NCBI RefSeq assembly: GCF_000224145.3
Contig: NC_020166.2
Location: forward strand, 8,900,745 to 8,964,744
Origin: Ciona intestinalis
Taxonomy: Eukaryota > Chordata > Ascidiacea > Phlebobranchia > Cionidae
Length of the DNA stretch: 64,000 nucleotides
Reading direction: 5' to 3'
In this document: positions 47,743 to 59,800 of the stretch, piece after piece
How the letters are laid out: each line of letters opens with the position of its first letter
How positions within the stretch are numbered: the stretch's first letter is position 1
The notes under the pieces: model-generated
What the model was told of the DNA's origin: nothing
Database searches by the model: none
Seen by the model: only the letters and a program-made list of their open reading frames with translations
Position numbers and translations under genes: made by a program

Positions 47743-48754
47743 ATGGGGGATCGCTACAACATTTTCTCACAAATGGAACATCTTCAGTCGAAGTATGTAG
47801 GAACAGGCCACTCTGACACGACCAAGTGGGAATGGTTGACAAACCAACACAGAGATACGCTTGCCTCATTCGTCGGTAATTTTTTATTTGATTATTGAAA
47901 TAATGAGTTAGTGCTAGTAAAGAATTCTTCTCTTGCGTTATCTGCTAGCCAACCCCCAACTACCAACCGGAAATCCTTTAGCTGGTGGCCACCTAAAATT
48001 TTGGTTTCAAAATGTTTAATATGCCTCAGTGATACCGCAGCACGATTTCGCGCATTTTCAAAGTTAATTTTTGACACGATGTAAAATGATTACCCACCCA
48101 ACCCCTAACAACTATCCAATATAACATAACACCTAACTTAATTCCTTGCTATCAAGCTGTAACACTTTAACCAGCCTAACACGTACTGTACCGAAGGATT
48201 CTTCACTAGGGTCAATAAGTTGTTTCCTCATGTTTCTCTGTCGCTGTATTACATATTAAAGTTTACTAGGGCACCTCCCTTTAGCTCCGAAATTATGGGT
48301 TTAAGGCTTAATGCTGTTACCATTGTTGGCTAGAATGTCTTTTGGCAAGATACTTAATGGCCATTCTGCATAATATGGCAGTTTCTAACAAGATCTCATG
48401 TGTGCAAGGCAGTTTTTTTTTTATTATCAAAAGTCGGAGTTGATAAATTAATTGGCGTGCATGACCAAAAGTTTCTAAACAAAATCGCTTGTGCACCTGC
48501 CATACTCAGACTGACTTAATGGCAATTTCTCCAACCTAGTGACCATATGATTTGTCACTTGTCAGGCCTACAATACAAATTTAGGAATACCATGTTCCAT
48601 AACTTATTAATTATAACTATTTACAGGTCATCATGATTTACTGAATTACATCGCAATTGCGGAAAATGAAACGAAAGCCAGAGTCCGTTTCAATATGTTG
48701 GAAAAAATGTTTCAACCATGTGGGCCCCCTCCGGATCGACCAAATGTTGATTAA
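47743..48754 (+). CDS. SF3B5: splicing factor 3B subunit 5
   Basis: Small subunit of the SF3b complex in U2 snRNP, which holds the branch-site helix in the nucleus. Exons 47743-47875 and 48627-48754, joined in phase 1 within FVG/HHD, give 86 residues, the same length as the human protein. The start MGDRYNIFSQMEHLQSKYVG, then TGHSDTTKWEW, NQHRDTLASF, LLNYIAIAENE and MFQPCGPPPDRP match the family nearly end to end. The single intron of about 750 bases holds an old SINE-like fragment. It is convergent with RIC8, whose stop lies 577 bases further on. Confidence 0.97.
48258..48560 (+). mobile_element. old SINE-like copy in the SF3B5 intron
   Basis: Diverged body with ttatgggtttaaggct, gctgttaccattgttggc and ttggcaagatacttaatgg. 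A second body end lies near 48520-48545. Confidence 0.45.
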
Positions 48755-49331
48755 TTTTTTTTTTAAAGTTGTGATATTTTAGGTTTTGTAAAGTGCTGCT
48801 GGTAGAATCAGAACTCTGACTGTCCCAGTAACTATAATTAAATGTCGCTGACCAACCTGTTTATCTTTTTTCTCCCAATGATATTTGCCAACTGAAAACA
48901 CATTTTATGTGTGGAATTTATTTCACAGCTGTGTATCTCATGTTTACAGCATTATAAAATGAATCACTCGAAAACATGTGTTGCACAATACATTAAAAAG
49001 TTTTTAATGTTTATCTTTTTACTGGAACAGATATATTATCATTAAAATCAGAAATAATGTGCAACTAATACTTGATTAGTTCAGCATGCAACAACAATAA
49101 GACAGTGTATAGTACATGGCAGTAGTGACGGCACAAATAAATAAAATGCAAGTGTGGGAATAATGGTAGCGTGGTACCCACATGATTTCAATTTAACATC
49201 AATTTTTATCCCGTTAAATTTAAATACATTTAGTTAGAAATAGTAACTGCATATGGAAGAAAAACATTACAAATAAAACACTTCAAGATTTCCTAAGGTA
49301 ATTAAAATCTTTTATTCAAATTGGAAGTCTA

Positions 49332-52300
49332 TCAATCGGATTGTTCGTCTGTGATTTGTGTCTCGTGAACTTTTTGAGTGAGTGAAACTAGTTGGCCATC
49401 CTCCCCAACACACATTGGTTGAATGGTATTGAGTCTAAAAGTGAAATAAATGTTTCTAAAGTCAAAAATATCAATAAAAATGCCTGCAAACCGATTTTAT
49501 GTTCTGCAATTGTGAAACTAAAAGAAATTAGTTTTAAATGAACCTTTTGAGTACTGTGATGAAAATATAACTGTTGATTTTTCAACAAAACCCAGTATTA
49601 ATGTTTCATTTAAGTATTTTAACCTGTCAGTGGGTCATTTATATTCCCAATTATCTGCACTAATGTAAAAGCTTTATATTCCATTAGAACTAAAATAAGA
49701 TTTAGTTTCTCCAATTCTTACGTCAGAGAATGGCACATAGTTTAAATGTTGCATAAAAACAAGCAATTTAGTAATTTTAAAGCGCCAATTATTCATAATT
49801 ACCAATAAATTAAAGAGACATTTCCTCATAAACAGTTTTTATAGCATTTTTTTGAAGATGAATAATAACATTCCTACCTTGATAGTTGAGATATTTCCTG
49901 AGCAAGTTTAACAGCGAGATATTCCTTTTGTTCATCACTCATGCCTTCCATTGGGTTATTTTGTGGGGGTTGAACATGGCCAGTTACTGGATTAATTCTA
50001 AAATTAAATAAAAGTTAAAGCCCTGAAACTACCGAGACACATCATTGTATAGTTATAAAAATTATACTAATATTATTGTTGTAAAAAAAATGGAAATCAG
50101 GAACCGTGGGGTTCTCTTTAGGCCATGTACTCTACCTAATATTGGTGCATGATTACTAATTTACATGTTACTATGTATACCTGGATTATTCACATATGGT
50201 ATCATAAACGATTAAAGAGTATGCATGTATGCTCATTTAAGGCCTATGTCAGGCATATTTTTGAATTCATTCCCATTTCAATTTAGTTAAAATTAAGATT
50301 TACAAAACGTAATAAACATGATTTACTGATGGGAGGCAATCTTGTATTCCTCTGTGTCGCTGTCAGAGTCACAGTCTGAATATTCAGTTTCACCAAAACC
50401 ACCAGCCAGTAATCCTCTCGCAGCAAGTAAACCAGCTGCGTTACCATAACCAGTATACTTCACGAACCTGTCAACTGAAAACACACCAGAAAATTTATTA
50501 TTAGGGTAAATTAAATTAAAAATTGAGAATACTTCAAAATTTTTTTTGGAGAAATTTTTTTCTTAGTTATAAATATATGATTAGGACAAATTAAACCAAA
50601 CACATTACAAAATTTCGTTAAATAAAAAACAAACCAGAAAGTTCACAATTAGGAAAAATTAAATTGAAAATTGATAACACATTAAAAACTTATATTTTAT
50701 GAAAAAATAAATTTATAATTAAAAAAACATACCAAATTTTTAACTGAAAAAAAAAAACTTTATAATTGAGAAAACATTAAATTTATTCTTACCATTTTCC
50801 TTGCACAATACAAAAAGAAAATCTGCGATACCATTTTTCACTTCAACATTTGCGTGCGTGCAAAGTTTTACAAGTTTATTTGAAAGGGCGTCGCCATCTT
50901 CTGGTCTGCGATGAAAATCCTTTCGAGGCGGCAAAATTTCCTAAGACCCCACAAACTATTATTTAAAGTGTTTTGCGCTCTCTTTGTTTAATTAATGCAT
51001 GTCCACTGGTGTTTTTATCATGATTTAGTATAGCTGCCAAACTTTTCAAAACATAGGGAAGGCAATGTGCATTTGTTAAAAATGCCAGTAGTAAATTTTA
51101 GGGTAGGCCTGCCCCCCCATATTTGGCGCATGTTATGTAGCAGACATGGTGGAACTGCACCAATTATATGGAGGCAGCAAAACTTCCTAAATCCCAAAAA
51201 ATATTTTTTCAAAGTATTTTGATGTAAATACTTTGGCATCCCTTTAATTAGTGCATGTTCACTTTTTTACCATTTCGACAAAGCAGGCATATAGTGGACC
51301 TGCACCAGTAAAGCAGCAAAATTTTCTAAAGCCCAACAAAGTATTATTTAAAGTATTTTGATAAATATATTTTGCGGCCCCCTATAATTAGTGCATGTCC
51401 ATAAGAAATTTTGACTATTGTAAATTAGCGGACATGGTGGATCCGCACCAATTAAAGGAAACCCATCATTTGTGATAATGTACTTACTGCTTTCAAAGCT
51501 TTTCTTACATCTGCACTACATCGACTTAACTGGCTCAGAAGAGCAAGCAGGGGTTGCAAAACATCAACAGTGATAATATTCTGTTAAAAGGGGAAACAAC
51601 TTAAGACATCACATAATATGTTAAAAATAGGCAATTTACCAAAAATAAAGTTATAAAATAATATTTAAAATTATAAAATAATTTATTTAAAAAAAAATTA
51701 TTACAAAATGTAATTTCATTCATTCATAACCAATACATTATATACATAGCCTTTTTAAATAATATTTAAAAAAATAAGTTTATACATTCATAACCAAATT
51801 TGAAAATATATACATAATTTTTGTAATTATTATTTTAAAATGAAATTTCATACATTCATAACCAAATTTTAAAATATATATATACATAATTTTTTAAATA
51901 TTATTTTTAAAATAAGTTTCCTACATTCATAACCCGATGTTCAAGAATATAAAGTAATGATTTGATCGGAGCAAATCGTTCAGTTTTTCTGAGGCTTTCT
52001 TCCTGAACCTGCTCCGATTTTTCTCCAATCAATAATTTCATCTTCAATTGCTGTGGAGGGACACTATAGATTGCGTTCCCAGCATGACTATATGCAAGTT
52101 AATGGAACTTTTAAGTTATGGTTATCAACATTGCATAAAATAAAAATGTGTGTTGAATGAATAAAAAATATAACATGTTTTATTCCTAGAAGGTTGGGGC
52201 AATGATAGTCGTATTAACATGGGTGTTTTGTTAGAGCAATTGGCATTAGGTGCCTTGCCACATACTCCCAGTGGTAGCACCATCAAGTCTCAACCAGTTA

Positions 52301-54660
52301 AGTGTTTTGCTCATGAACACACTCTCATTATCCCCACAGTGGTAGCATCATCAAGCCTTGAACTTGTAACCTCTTTGTTATAAGCGGTTGCGCTAACCAC
52401 TGAGCCACCCTCCAGTAAGTGTTATTGTGTCTTATTTGTAAACATGACTTACCAATGCAATGACTCGGTTCGTTTTTCATCCTCACATGTGGACAACAAC
52501 ACAGTTCGACACAATGATAATGTCAAGTCAAGATCACTAACTTCTTGCTGTAACAATGCAAAACTCAAGTTAAAATCCACCATTTCAAAGGTTAACTATA
52601 ACTGACCAACAAATGCACTTACAGTACTATACATTGAAGATTTTCTTAAGTCAACATTCAGATGAAACAACACCTTTAATATTTCATCCACCACTTCTAC
52701 TTGCTTTGGAGTAAAAACTTTTCCTTCTCTGGAAAAAAATAAAATTAGAACCTCCACGAAAATTCCATCTCTTCACAGTCGTACCTGTCCGTATCATTCA
52801 CTTGGTTGATTTTATACTCTAAAAACTGAACAAGAACAGTGCGAGCATTGTGGTTTTCTATGAACAGGTTACGTCCTTTAGCACTTAATGCAGTGATAAG
52901 GAAAACCAGTCGCAGAGTAATAACTGTGTGTTCATCCGGGCGCGACTGGTGCTCAACAATTTTTTCCGTCACCGATTTTAAAAACTGATGATCTGTAAAT
53001 GTGTCCTGAGACAGAATTTATCATTTAACAAATCAATGTGTGTATTGGTTGTTTGGAAGATATTACTTACACAAGATATTACTTACATTAGCATCATTGG
53101 TGATGAACAGCACATTACAAAGACATTTGCATGCAAGTAATTCGATCTTTAAGTTCAATTCGACATCGCCATCTAAACAATTAAACGTAAAATAATTTTG
53201 CAATCAAGAAATAACTTAAATTCACGAAAAAAAAAAAAATAAAAAAATATCCATGATACAAATACCACCAAATTTATTTAATAAAAAATTTTTTTTTAAA
53301 CTTTATTAAACAAAAATTGTTCACCATCTGTGCACAGTGTGATTTTTTTCTAAATTTCGTTTCTAAGAAACAAGCCAAAAAATGTAATACCGAAGTTGTA
53401 GAAAAAAATAAAATTCAAAAAAACAAACTAAATTCCACCTGTATCAGTAGCAATTGGTGCGCCATTTAATTTGCTGTGTTTTAGAAGGTATTTGGTGAAG
53501 TCTGCAGATGCTAAGCATTTTGAAACCAATTCTCTGTCTCGGGATAAAAATAGAAGCACGCTCAATGCTTCCGACAAATATTTCGGTTCAGAAGAAGGAA
53601 GAAGTTTTCTCAACATTCTCTTTGCTAAAACCTTGAATTAACAATAAAAGATTAATTAAACCTTATCTTAGCCCTCTTTATTCAAAGGTTTTGATACAGG
53701 ATTCTTATTTTGGTTGTTACTGGTAAACAGTAATTGGAGGTCAGGTTAAGTATGCAAGCAATAATAAACAGTTAAAGTTGGTTAAATTGATGATGAAATA
53801 CCTGCCGCTTTGCTGTGTTGTTCGAGGTAAGAGCAAACTTTTCTTTGTTCTGTAAAAAAAATCAGATGTTCCATGGTTACATGTATAAGTATAGCATTTG
53901 GATTTTTGAACAATGTGTTTAAATGTGTGGCGATAGGCCACAGTGGTTAAGTGATGAATGTAACATGCTTTACCCTTGCATGGCTCAAAAACGACAAACA
54001 GGGGGTTCTGTTACACACACCTCGTGTCATCTTACGAAGTTCCAGGTATGTTACTTTGTGGGTGCTTACTTTTTGGGGAAATTTTTTTATGATTGGCAGA
54101 TGATTTGGACAACCCATTAGTGACCACTGGATTAAAGCAAGTGTTCTGCCAAAGAACACATACACCCACAATGGTAGCTTGAACCCATTACCTCGAACCT
54201 TGAACCCATTACCTCTGGGTTACAGGTAGGCACACTAACCACCTCTAGAGCTTAGGCGTAAGGTTACGTGCTCAAGACTCATTGTTACTGCCGTGTTGGC
54301 TTGTGTGTTCGTGGGGGGGCACAATATGTCCAACCCAATGGTCACTTATGGATTGGCTATATTGTCAGTCATACAATAAAAAAAAATTAAAAATCTTACA
54401 AAAATGGATCACCCATAAAGGTACATATATGATAACTCATAAGTGGGCATAAAATGTATTCAACAGGACCCTTGTTATAACGAACGCGCAACGATAAATA
54501 AGTTACACACTTTTATTTATAATTTCATATATTCAACAAACTTCAGAATATCGTGACTTACATTTTGATTGTAAAGGGATAATGCTACACGAATTTTTTC
54601 TTCATCGTCCAAGCTTAATGCATCGACCACGGATTGTTCATCGATTTCCAAAGATTCCAT
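49332..54660 (-). CDS. RIC8: RIC8/synembryn, chaperone and exchange factor for G-alpha subunits
   Basis: Armadillo-like cytosolic protein that folds nascent G-alpha subunits and drives nucleotide exchange on them, 537 residues. Exons: 54660-54562, 53849-53802, 53631-53439, 53172-53087, 53005-52785, 52728-52623, 52547-52453, 52087-51934, 51580-51488, 50940-50793, 50474-50327, 49997-49878, 49434-49332; phases close. Recognisable blocks: [91 protein letters not shown], an acidic stretch [11 protein letters not shown] with likely CK2 sites, INPVTGHV, and [12 protein letters not shown]. Only one RIC8 is seen, so the vertebrate A/B split cannot be assigned. A minus-strand AATAAA lies at 49316-49311, just after the stop. 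Introns 8 and 9 contain tandem duplications that copy its own splice sites. Confidence 0.95.
50928..51470 (-). repeat. tandem duplication of an exon 10 edge within RIC8 intron 9
   Basis: The sequence around the exon 10 acceptor (minus strand, cttag then GAAATTTTGCCGCC) recurs as diverged copies near 51174-51196 (atttag then GAAGTTTTGCTGCC) and 51317-51338. Each copy is followed by the same intron segment, recognisable by the shared ttaattagtgcatgt block. Confidence 0.8.
51705..51945 (-). repeat. minisatellite with repeated donor sequence, RIC8 intron 8
   Basis: About four AT-rich units of roughly 60-65 bases, each holding (plus strand) cattcataacc. The last unit overlaps the true exon 8 donor at 51933, so each unit carries a ggttatgaatg donor look-alike on the minus strand. 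Confidence 0.8.
52190..52413 (-). mobile_element. SINE with tRNA-like head, RIC8 intron 7
   Basis: Reverse copy ending in a tRNA-like head (gcggttgcgctaaccactga). The gtggtagca(c/t)catcaag block occurs twice. Confidence 0.6.
53950..54258 (-). mobile_element. near full-length composite SINE, RIC8 intron 1
   Basis: Reverse copy: tail (aatgtaacatgctttaccct; cacctcgtgtcatcttacga), body (cccattagtgaccactgg; acacatacacccacaatgg) and head (ttacctctgggttacaggta). A short duplication of gaacccattacctc lies in the head. Confidence 0.75.
54250..54512 (+). mobile_element. second composite SINE, head-to-head with the previous one
   Basis: Plus copy starting at its head (taaggttacgtgctcaagac) with a diverged body and tail to aagttacac. 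It abuts the minus copy head-to-head. Confidence 0.6.
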
Positions 54661-55490
54661 ATTTTGCAAATACGCGACAAGACCAAAACGTAGTGAAAGT
54701 ATTTTAGCAGTGTTATCTACGGAGAAGTTTGCAAATAATGTTTACATTTTGGAAGAATGTTTTTTTCACGTTCTCTCTTATTTTTGCGTTTTTCTGTCGT
54801 TCGCTTTAACTTTAAAATGTACCTAAAATTAATTATAAAATATTATCTTTTACAAAGACGAACACATAAACTTGGTTTTAATCTCTTTGATACAGTCTTG
54901 TAAATATTTTATTTTAAAACAAATTCGTAAATTGTAACAAAAGTGCTGATCTGTTGAGATTTTAAATTGGTTAATCAAAACCGATCACATATAAACACAT
55001 TATGTTACATTTTATCATTTTAAACAATATAAATCTTTTAAACTTTGTATATGATTTTATTAAAACTAAAATGTAGTTCACGAATGATTTCCAGGGTCAT
55101 TATTTTCTATTGCTTTATTGATTTCTATGTTCGTATGTTGGCAAAATTTATTCATGACCTCTCGGAGAACAAGAATGTCGACACTGCATTCTATTTACGA
55201 ACAAATGCCGTTGACTTATACGAATCGTATTTTGTATATTTTGCGTTACATTAGGTCGTCAGAATATTAAATAATAAATAAACTTTACATTCTAACTAAT
55301 TATATATGATTACGTTCATTTATTAACTGATAAACCGTTTGTCATGATAACAATTCGAATGTTTGCAGATCTAATTTTATTTTAAATTTATGTACAAATG
55401 GTGTATCTTGAACCTAACTTATTATACAATCTAATAAACCATTGTTATAGAATCCGTTTTTTTAAGAAAATAACTGATTTTTGATTGATA
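54661..55490. other. bidirectional promoter region, RIC8 and COX6B
   Basis: 830 bases of AT-rich unique sequence between head-to-head start codons, with no repeats or other gene seen. Confidence 0.6.
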
Positions 55491-55748
55491 ATGGCAACTA
55501 TTGAAGAAAGAATCAAACATTTTCGAACTGCTCCGTTTGATCCAAGGTTCCCCCAGACCAACCAAGCTCGCAGTTGTTTCCAGAACTACATTGACTTCCA
55601 TCGTTGTGAACGGGTGTTCAATGAAAAAGGCAAAGATACAACACCCTGCGAATACTTCAAGTTGTGTTATAATTCTCTCTGCCCAAATGAGTGGAAAGAC
55701 AAGTTTGACACCTGGAGAGAAAATGAAACATTCCCAACAAAGCTCTAA
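55491..55748 (+). CDS. COX6B: cytochrome c oxidase subunit 6B
   Basis: Peripheral subunit on the intermembrane-space side of respiratory complex IV, 85 residues, single exon. The block FRTAPFDPRFPQTNQARSC and the end ETFPTKL match COX6B1. The paired cysteines have the family spacing: CFQNYIDFHRC (Cx9C) and CEYFKLCYNSLC (Cx10C), the CHCH fold imported by the Mia40 disulphide relay. I took the ATG giving MATIEER as the start. A plus-strand AATAAA lies at 55839-55844. The gene is head-to-head with RIC8, the two start codons 830 bases apart. Confidence 0.96.
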   Translation: MATIEERIKHFRTAPFDPRFPQTNQARSCFQNYIDFHRCERVFNEKGKDTTPCEYFKLCYNSLCPNEWKDKFDTWRENETFPTKL

Positions 55749-56034
55749 TTTAAAGATCTTGTTTTAGACAAACGTTTTCATTCAATATGACACCCAATAT
55801 AATAGTAATTGACAAGAAAAAGTTCTGTGTTTTGAACCAATAAATTTGAAATATATATCTGGTTATTAATGTTTGATTGATATTTGTTTATCATTACTGC
55901 TTTTGGTACGTTTATCACTTCAAATCCATATGGATTGTTTATGAAGCTAAAACACAGTGTTACAGGAATCCACCATCTTAACTCTTGCCTGGTATGAGTA
56001 CCATACATGTAGCTCCGTAATTAAAATGACAGCC

Positions 56035-56165
56035 TTTACATAGGTGTTCATTGCTGCTATCATTATATGAATGTGTCCATGGGCAAGACAGTTTATAGTA
56101 AATGGTCTAACTCTTAACCCAGTGGTCCTCATATGGGCTGTCCAAATTGTCAGCCATATTTATAT
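56035..56165 (+). mobile_element. SINE body fragment, COX6B-XKR spacer
   Basis: Contains cattgctgctatcattat, gtgtccatgggcaagac and ttgtcagccatat. Confidence 0.6.
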
Positions 56166-56254
56166 ATAAATAACTTCCAGGAAGATGTTGTACCACCAGA
56201 GATTGTATTTTTTAATGAGTAAATTCATGTCATTTTGTGGTTGTTTCAATCCTG

Positions 56255-56345
56255 ACAACACCCACAACTGGGTTGTGGCAGTTACTGACCTTGTCCAAGG
56301 ACACACACCACAAAAGTGGCAGCATTAAACCATGAACCTGGCATC
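56255..56345 (-). mobile_element. SINE body fragment, COX6B-XKR spacer
   Basis: Reverse body: aactgggttgtggcagtt, gtccaaggacacacacc, ending near the head. Confidence 0.55.
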
Positions 56346-56895
56346 TTCTAATTGAAAAGTAATTAAGTCACAGTCACAGTTTCCGGCACATGTCTTGTAA
56401 GACTTTAATTCCAGAAAAAATTTCCTTAAGTTAATTTCTGTTACAAGTTCAAGAAATCTAAATATCACATGTTTCGTTATATAGATATAATATATTGGTA
56501 TACCCATAAGCACACAAAAGTTCAACAAAATTATACGTTGCACAGGAACTATATCACATTTATATCAAACCAACATACAAAAATATGGCAAATGTCGATA
56601 CTGTGGGATTATGGACATAAAATTACTCTCTGTTGTAATAAAAAAATATAAAATGATGCACATACAGCTTCAATAGCACCACATAAAGTTGTCATACATG
56701 GATCTGGCTTCTTTGTTCATGGATTGGCTAAAAATTAACAGATAGAACACTTATTAAAAAAAAACAATTAGCAGCTACATATTCAAGCACACTGTAAAGT
56801 ATAAAAATAGATCATATTGAATAACACTGAGTACAGAATATCACTTTAAAAATGGAGAAAGTTACAGTCAATAAATTGAAGTCACAGGTAGTATA

Positions 56896-59800
56896 TTAAA
56901 CAGAACTTTCCATAGATTCTATCACTTCATCTTTTTTCACAGTAAAACTCATTGCCCTCGGAACCTTTTGTTTTGATCTTGACATAGCAACAGTCAAATT
57001 AGAGAGCGACGCACTGTAGTCTCTCATTCCAGCACTTGTATGCGCAATAGTTTTGTTTTCAGAGATTGGTTTAAGATAATTTTCCTTTCTCATTGTACTA
57101 AGGCCACCAGATTTCTGATGTGACCGCAAACCCATGCTGGAACGAGAATAACGCGGGAATGTACCATGCGAAAAAGATGGGGGAGCAGCATGTGTGGGTG
57201 ATTCCTCTAAACTATGAAGTCTATTTCTAGCATGCAAATGCTTTTTTGTTGGAGTCATAGTGGATTGTGTACCAGCAAAGTCTTGAATATTATCTATTTT
57301 TTTAGGTTTGACACATAACGCTGTACTTTGTGCCATCTGTTCATGATCTGGAAGTTTTCTGTGCTCTCCCAAAGAAATCTGTCGGTCCATATTTAACTTC
57401 AGTATTGCTTGTTGGTGCTCTAACTCCCTTTTCTGTTGAATAAGTCGGGTAAAGTATCTTCGTTTCCTCTCAACTTCATCAACCCTTTGTTTTTGTACAG
57501 GTTGGTTGCTTATGGATGGTGAACTAAGCAACTTGCTGCTGGATGGTGACTGTGGTTTTATTGCCTGGTAACCTAATGCTGTGTTACGGAGGGAGTAGCA
57601 TGAACAAGCGGCAGAATTGACCTCAATGACTGCACTGACACGCTTGGTACCTTCTATTGGTTGCTCATCACCATATGTGAATGCAGTCTGCGGTAAAATG
57701 TCCGAAGATGGCCGTTTTTTAATTTTGCTGTCAATTTCTTCATACGTTAGACTCGTGCTGTGCCATGAGTGGAACTGAGACGTGCTTCTCTTCTCCCTAA
57801 GGTTGTAATTGCTGCGTGCGGCCATGGAGGAAGCTTTAAAAAACAAAGAAATGTTTTAAAAGTCGATACAGACTATCTTTTATATTGAATGTAATTGGAT
57901 TCGAAATAAACCTAAACCATAAAATATTTTTAATTTAACCTATAAAAACTTAGTTAATGAAATTTACCACAACATTAGGGTAATTGCTGCGGTATTATTG
58001 ACTACTGTGGCATAAAAGTGTTGCTGTATTATCCACTGAGAGTGGATTGGTGTTCTTTAAAAAATGCATATTTAATATATGGGTGTGCTATTGCATACTA
58101 AAAAGCAGGCATGCCGGAAATTGCTGCAGTCCGTTTAGCTTTTATAGTGATTATGTTGCCGCGGCGATGCCAAGTGCTTTTTATGAACTGACAATTTAAC
58201 GCACCCATCTAAAATTATTGGTTATTCAATTAAAAGCTAAGAGCATGCAAATTGTTTTAATTACTCTGCATATTTATTGAAAACGTTAGTTTACAATAAT
58301 GGTCTTGAACTGCATAAGAACTATTTCTATTAAGTTCAATAAAGCAGATACAGTATGTTGCAAATTTAAGTGGAGCATGATTAAATAAAAGAACAGGTGC
58401 TATTTTCAATAATTTCATAGATTATAATCAACATAAGAAAAATATAGAAGATATGATAAATTAGAACTTAAATCAGTTATAAATTATATGTAAAACTAAT
58501 TATATTTTAAATCATATGTTGTAGAACCAAAATCATATGTTGTAGAACCAAAAACAGAACCAATTTGTTTATTATATTATAGAAATACGCTATGCAAGAA
58601 GTGAGATATTAACCTAATTAGTAATTTAACTATCACTACTTTTTAATCCCAACTTAAAATACCAAGTTTTACTACTCAAAAAATGGGTTAGTTTAGAATT
58701 TTAAACCCATTGTTGCTGCGTTTTAATTTTAGATTAGTTAAAACAAAGTCAATTAAACAGTCGAAACAAAACTCACTAAAACTAGTTTTAAACTATTTCA
58801 CAGCAAAATTCACTCTGAAAAAAGTCACCTTCTATTTCAATTCGGTGAAGCCAAAAACTGACCAACCAGCTAAACTGAGATAGAAAAATTAAAAAATAGA
58901 ATATCCTGTAAAATTAAATGAAAATCAATCGTGTAGTGATCGACCATGCTGTTTAGCGGATTACTAAAAGAGTTTTGTGAATAGACTGAAAGTTAATTGT
59001 CATAAGCAGCATGCTGCAATCTTACGAACCTCTGGTGTATCACAAACAAGTAAAGAATTCATATCCTGTAGTTCTGTATCATCACATAAACACAAAATAT
59101 TTTTTTTTTTTAAATAAAAAAATTAATGTCCGATTTTTCACACCCAGAAAAATTATCTGATTTTTCACTCAATACCCTTTTAAAAGTGTTACATATAAAT
59201 TAACAATTTTGTTGCAACATAAAAGTGCAAAGTGCGATGTCAAACATTAAATGCTAAATATAAACAAGACATGCTTTTCCTAACCAACATAAAAAATAAC
59301 TGCATTACATAAAACATATTTACCTGTCAAGCCTGTAGCCTCCCCAGTATTGAGTTCACCTATATTAACCAGTGCAGCGTTACAGCATGGCCCACCATTA
59401 GTTGGGTGCAGAAGCATGTAGTATACCAACATGAACAAAATACCAACGATAAACAAGCCATTGACGGCAAAAACGAATCCGATCGCAATATTTGGCGCAA
59501 TGCTTTCAACAGGGGCTTCTGTGGCTGTTGTTACATTAACTGCAGAGAAACTGTTGTTTGAGCCGAGTAAAACTTCAAGTAGACTTCCCCCTCCGTGCCG
59601 AAAGTAGAACCACACCATAGATATTGCAACGTTTTCCAGAAATATAAGGAAATAATAAACAGCCATCCGGTATCGGTTGTTTGAGTCTTGCTTAGAATGC
59701 ACGTTGATGTATGCGAAAGTGTAACAGAAGCTGGAATAATAATAACCCAAAGTTATGGCGTGATTAAAACATATATGCTGTATACTGAAAAGCTATAAAC

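Larger units (their letters stand above)
55749..56895. other. convergent spacer, COX6B and XKR
   Basis: COX6B 3' end, two SINE body pieces and the presumed XKR 3' UTR. No exon seen. Confidence 0.6.

Noticed and set aside
55045-55254. 69-codon plus-strand frame between RIC8 and COX6B
   Set aside because: Low-complexity hydrophobic translation in a promoter region, with no recognisable domain.
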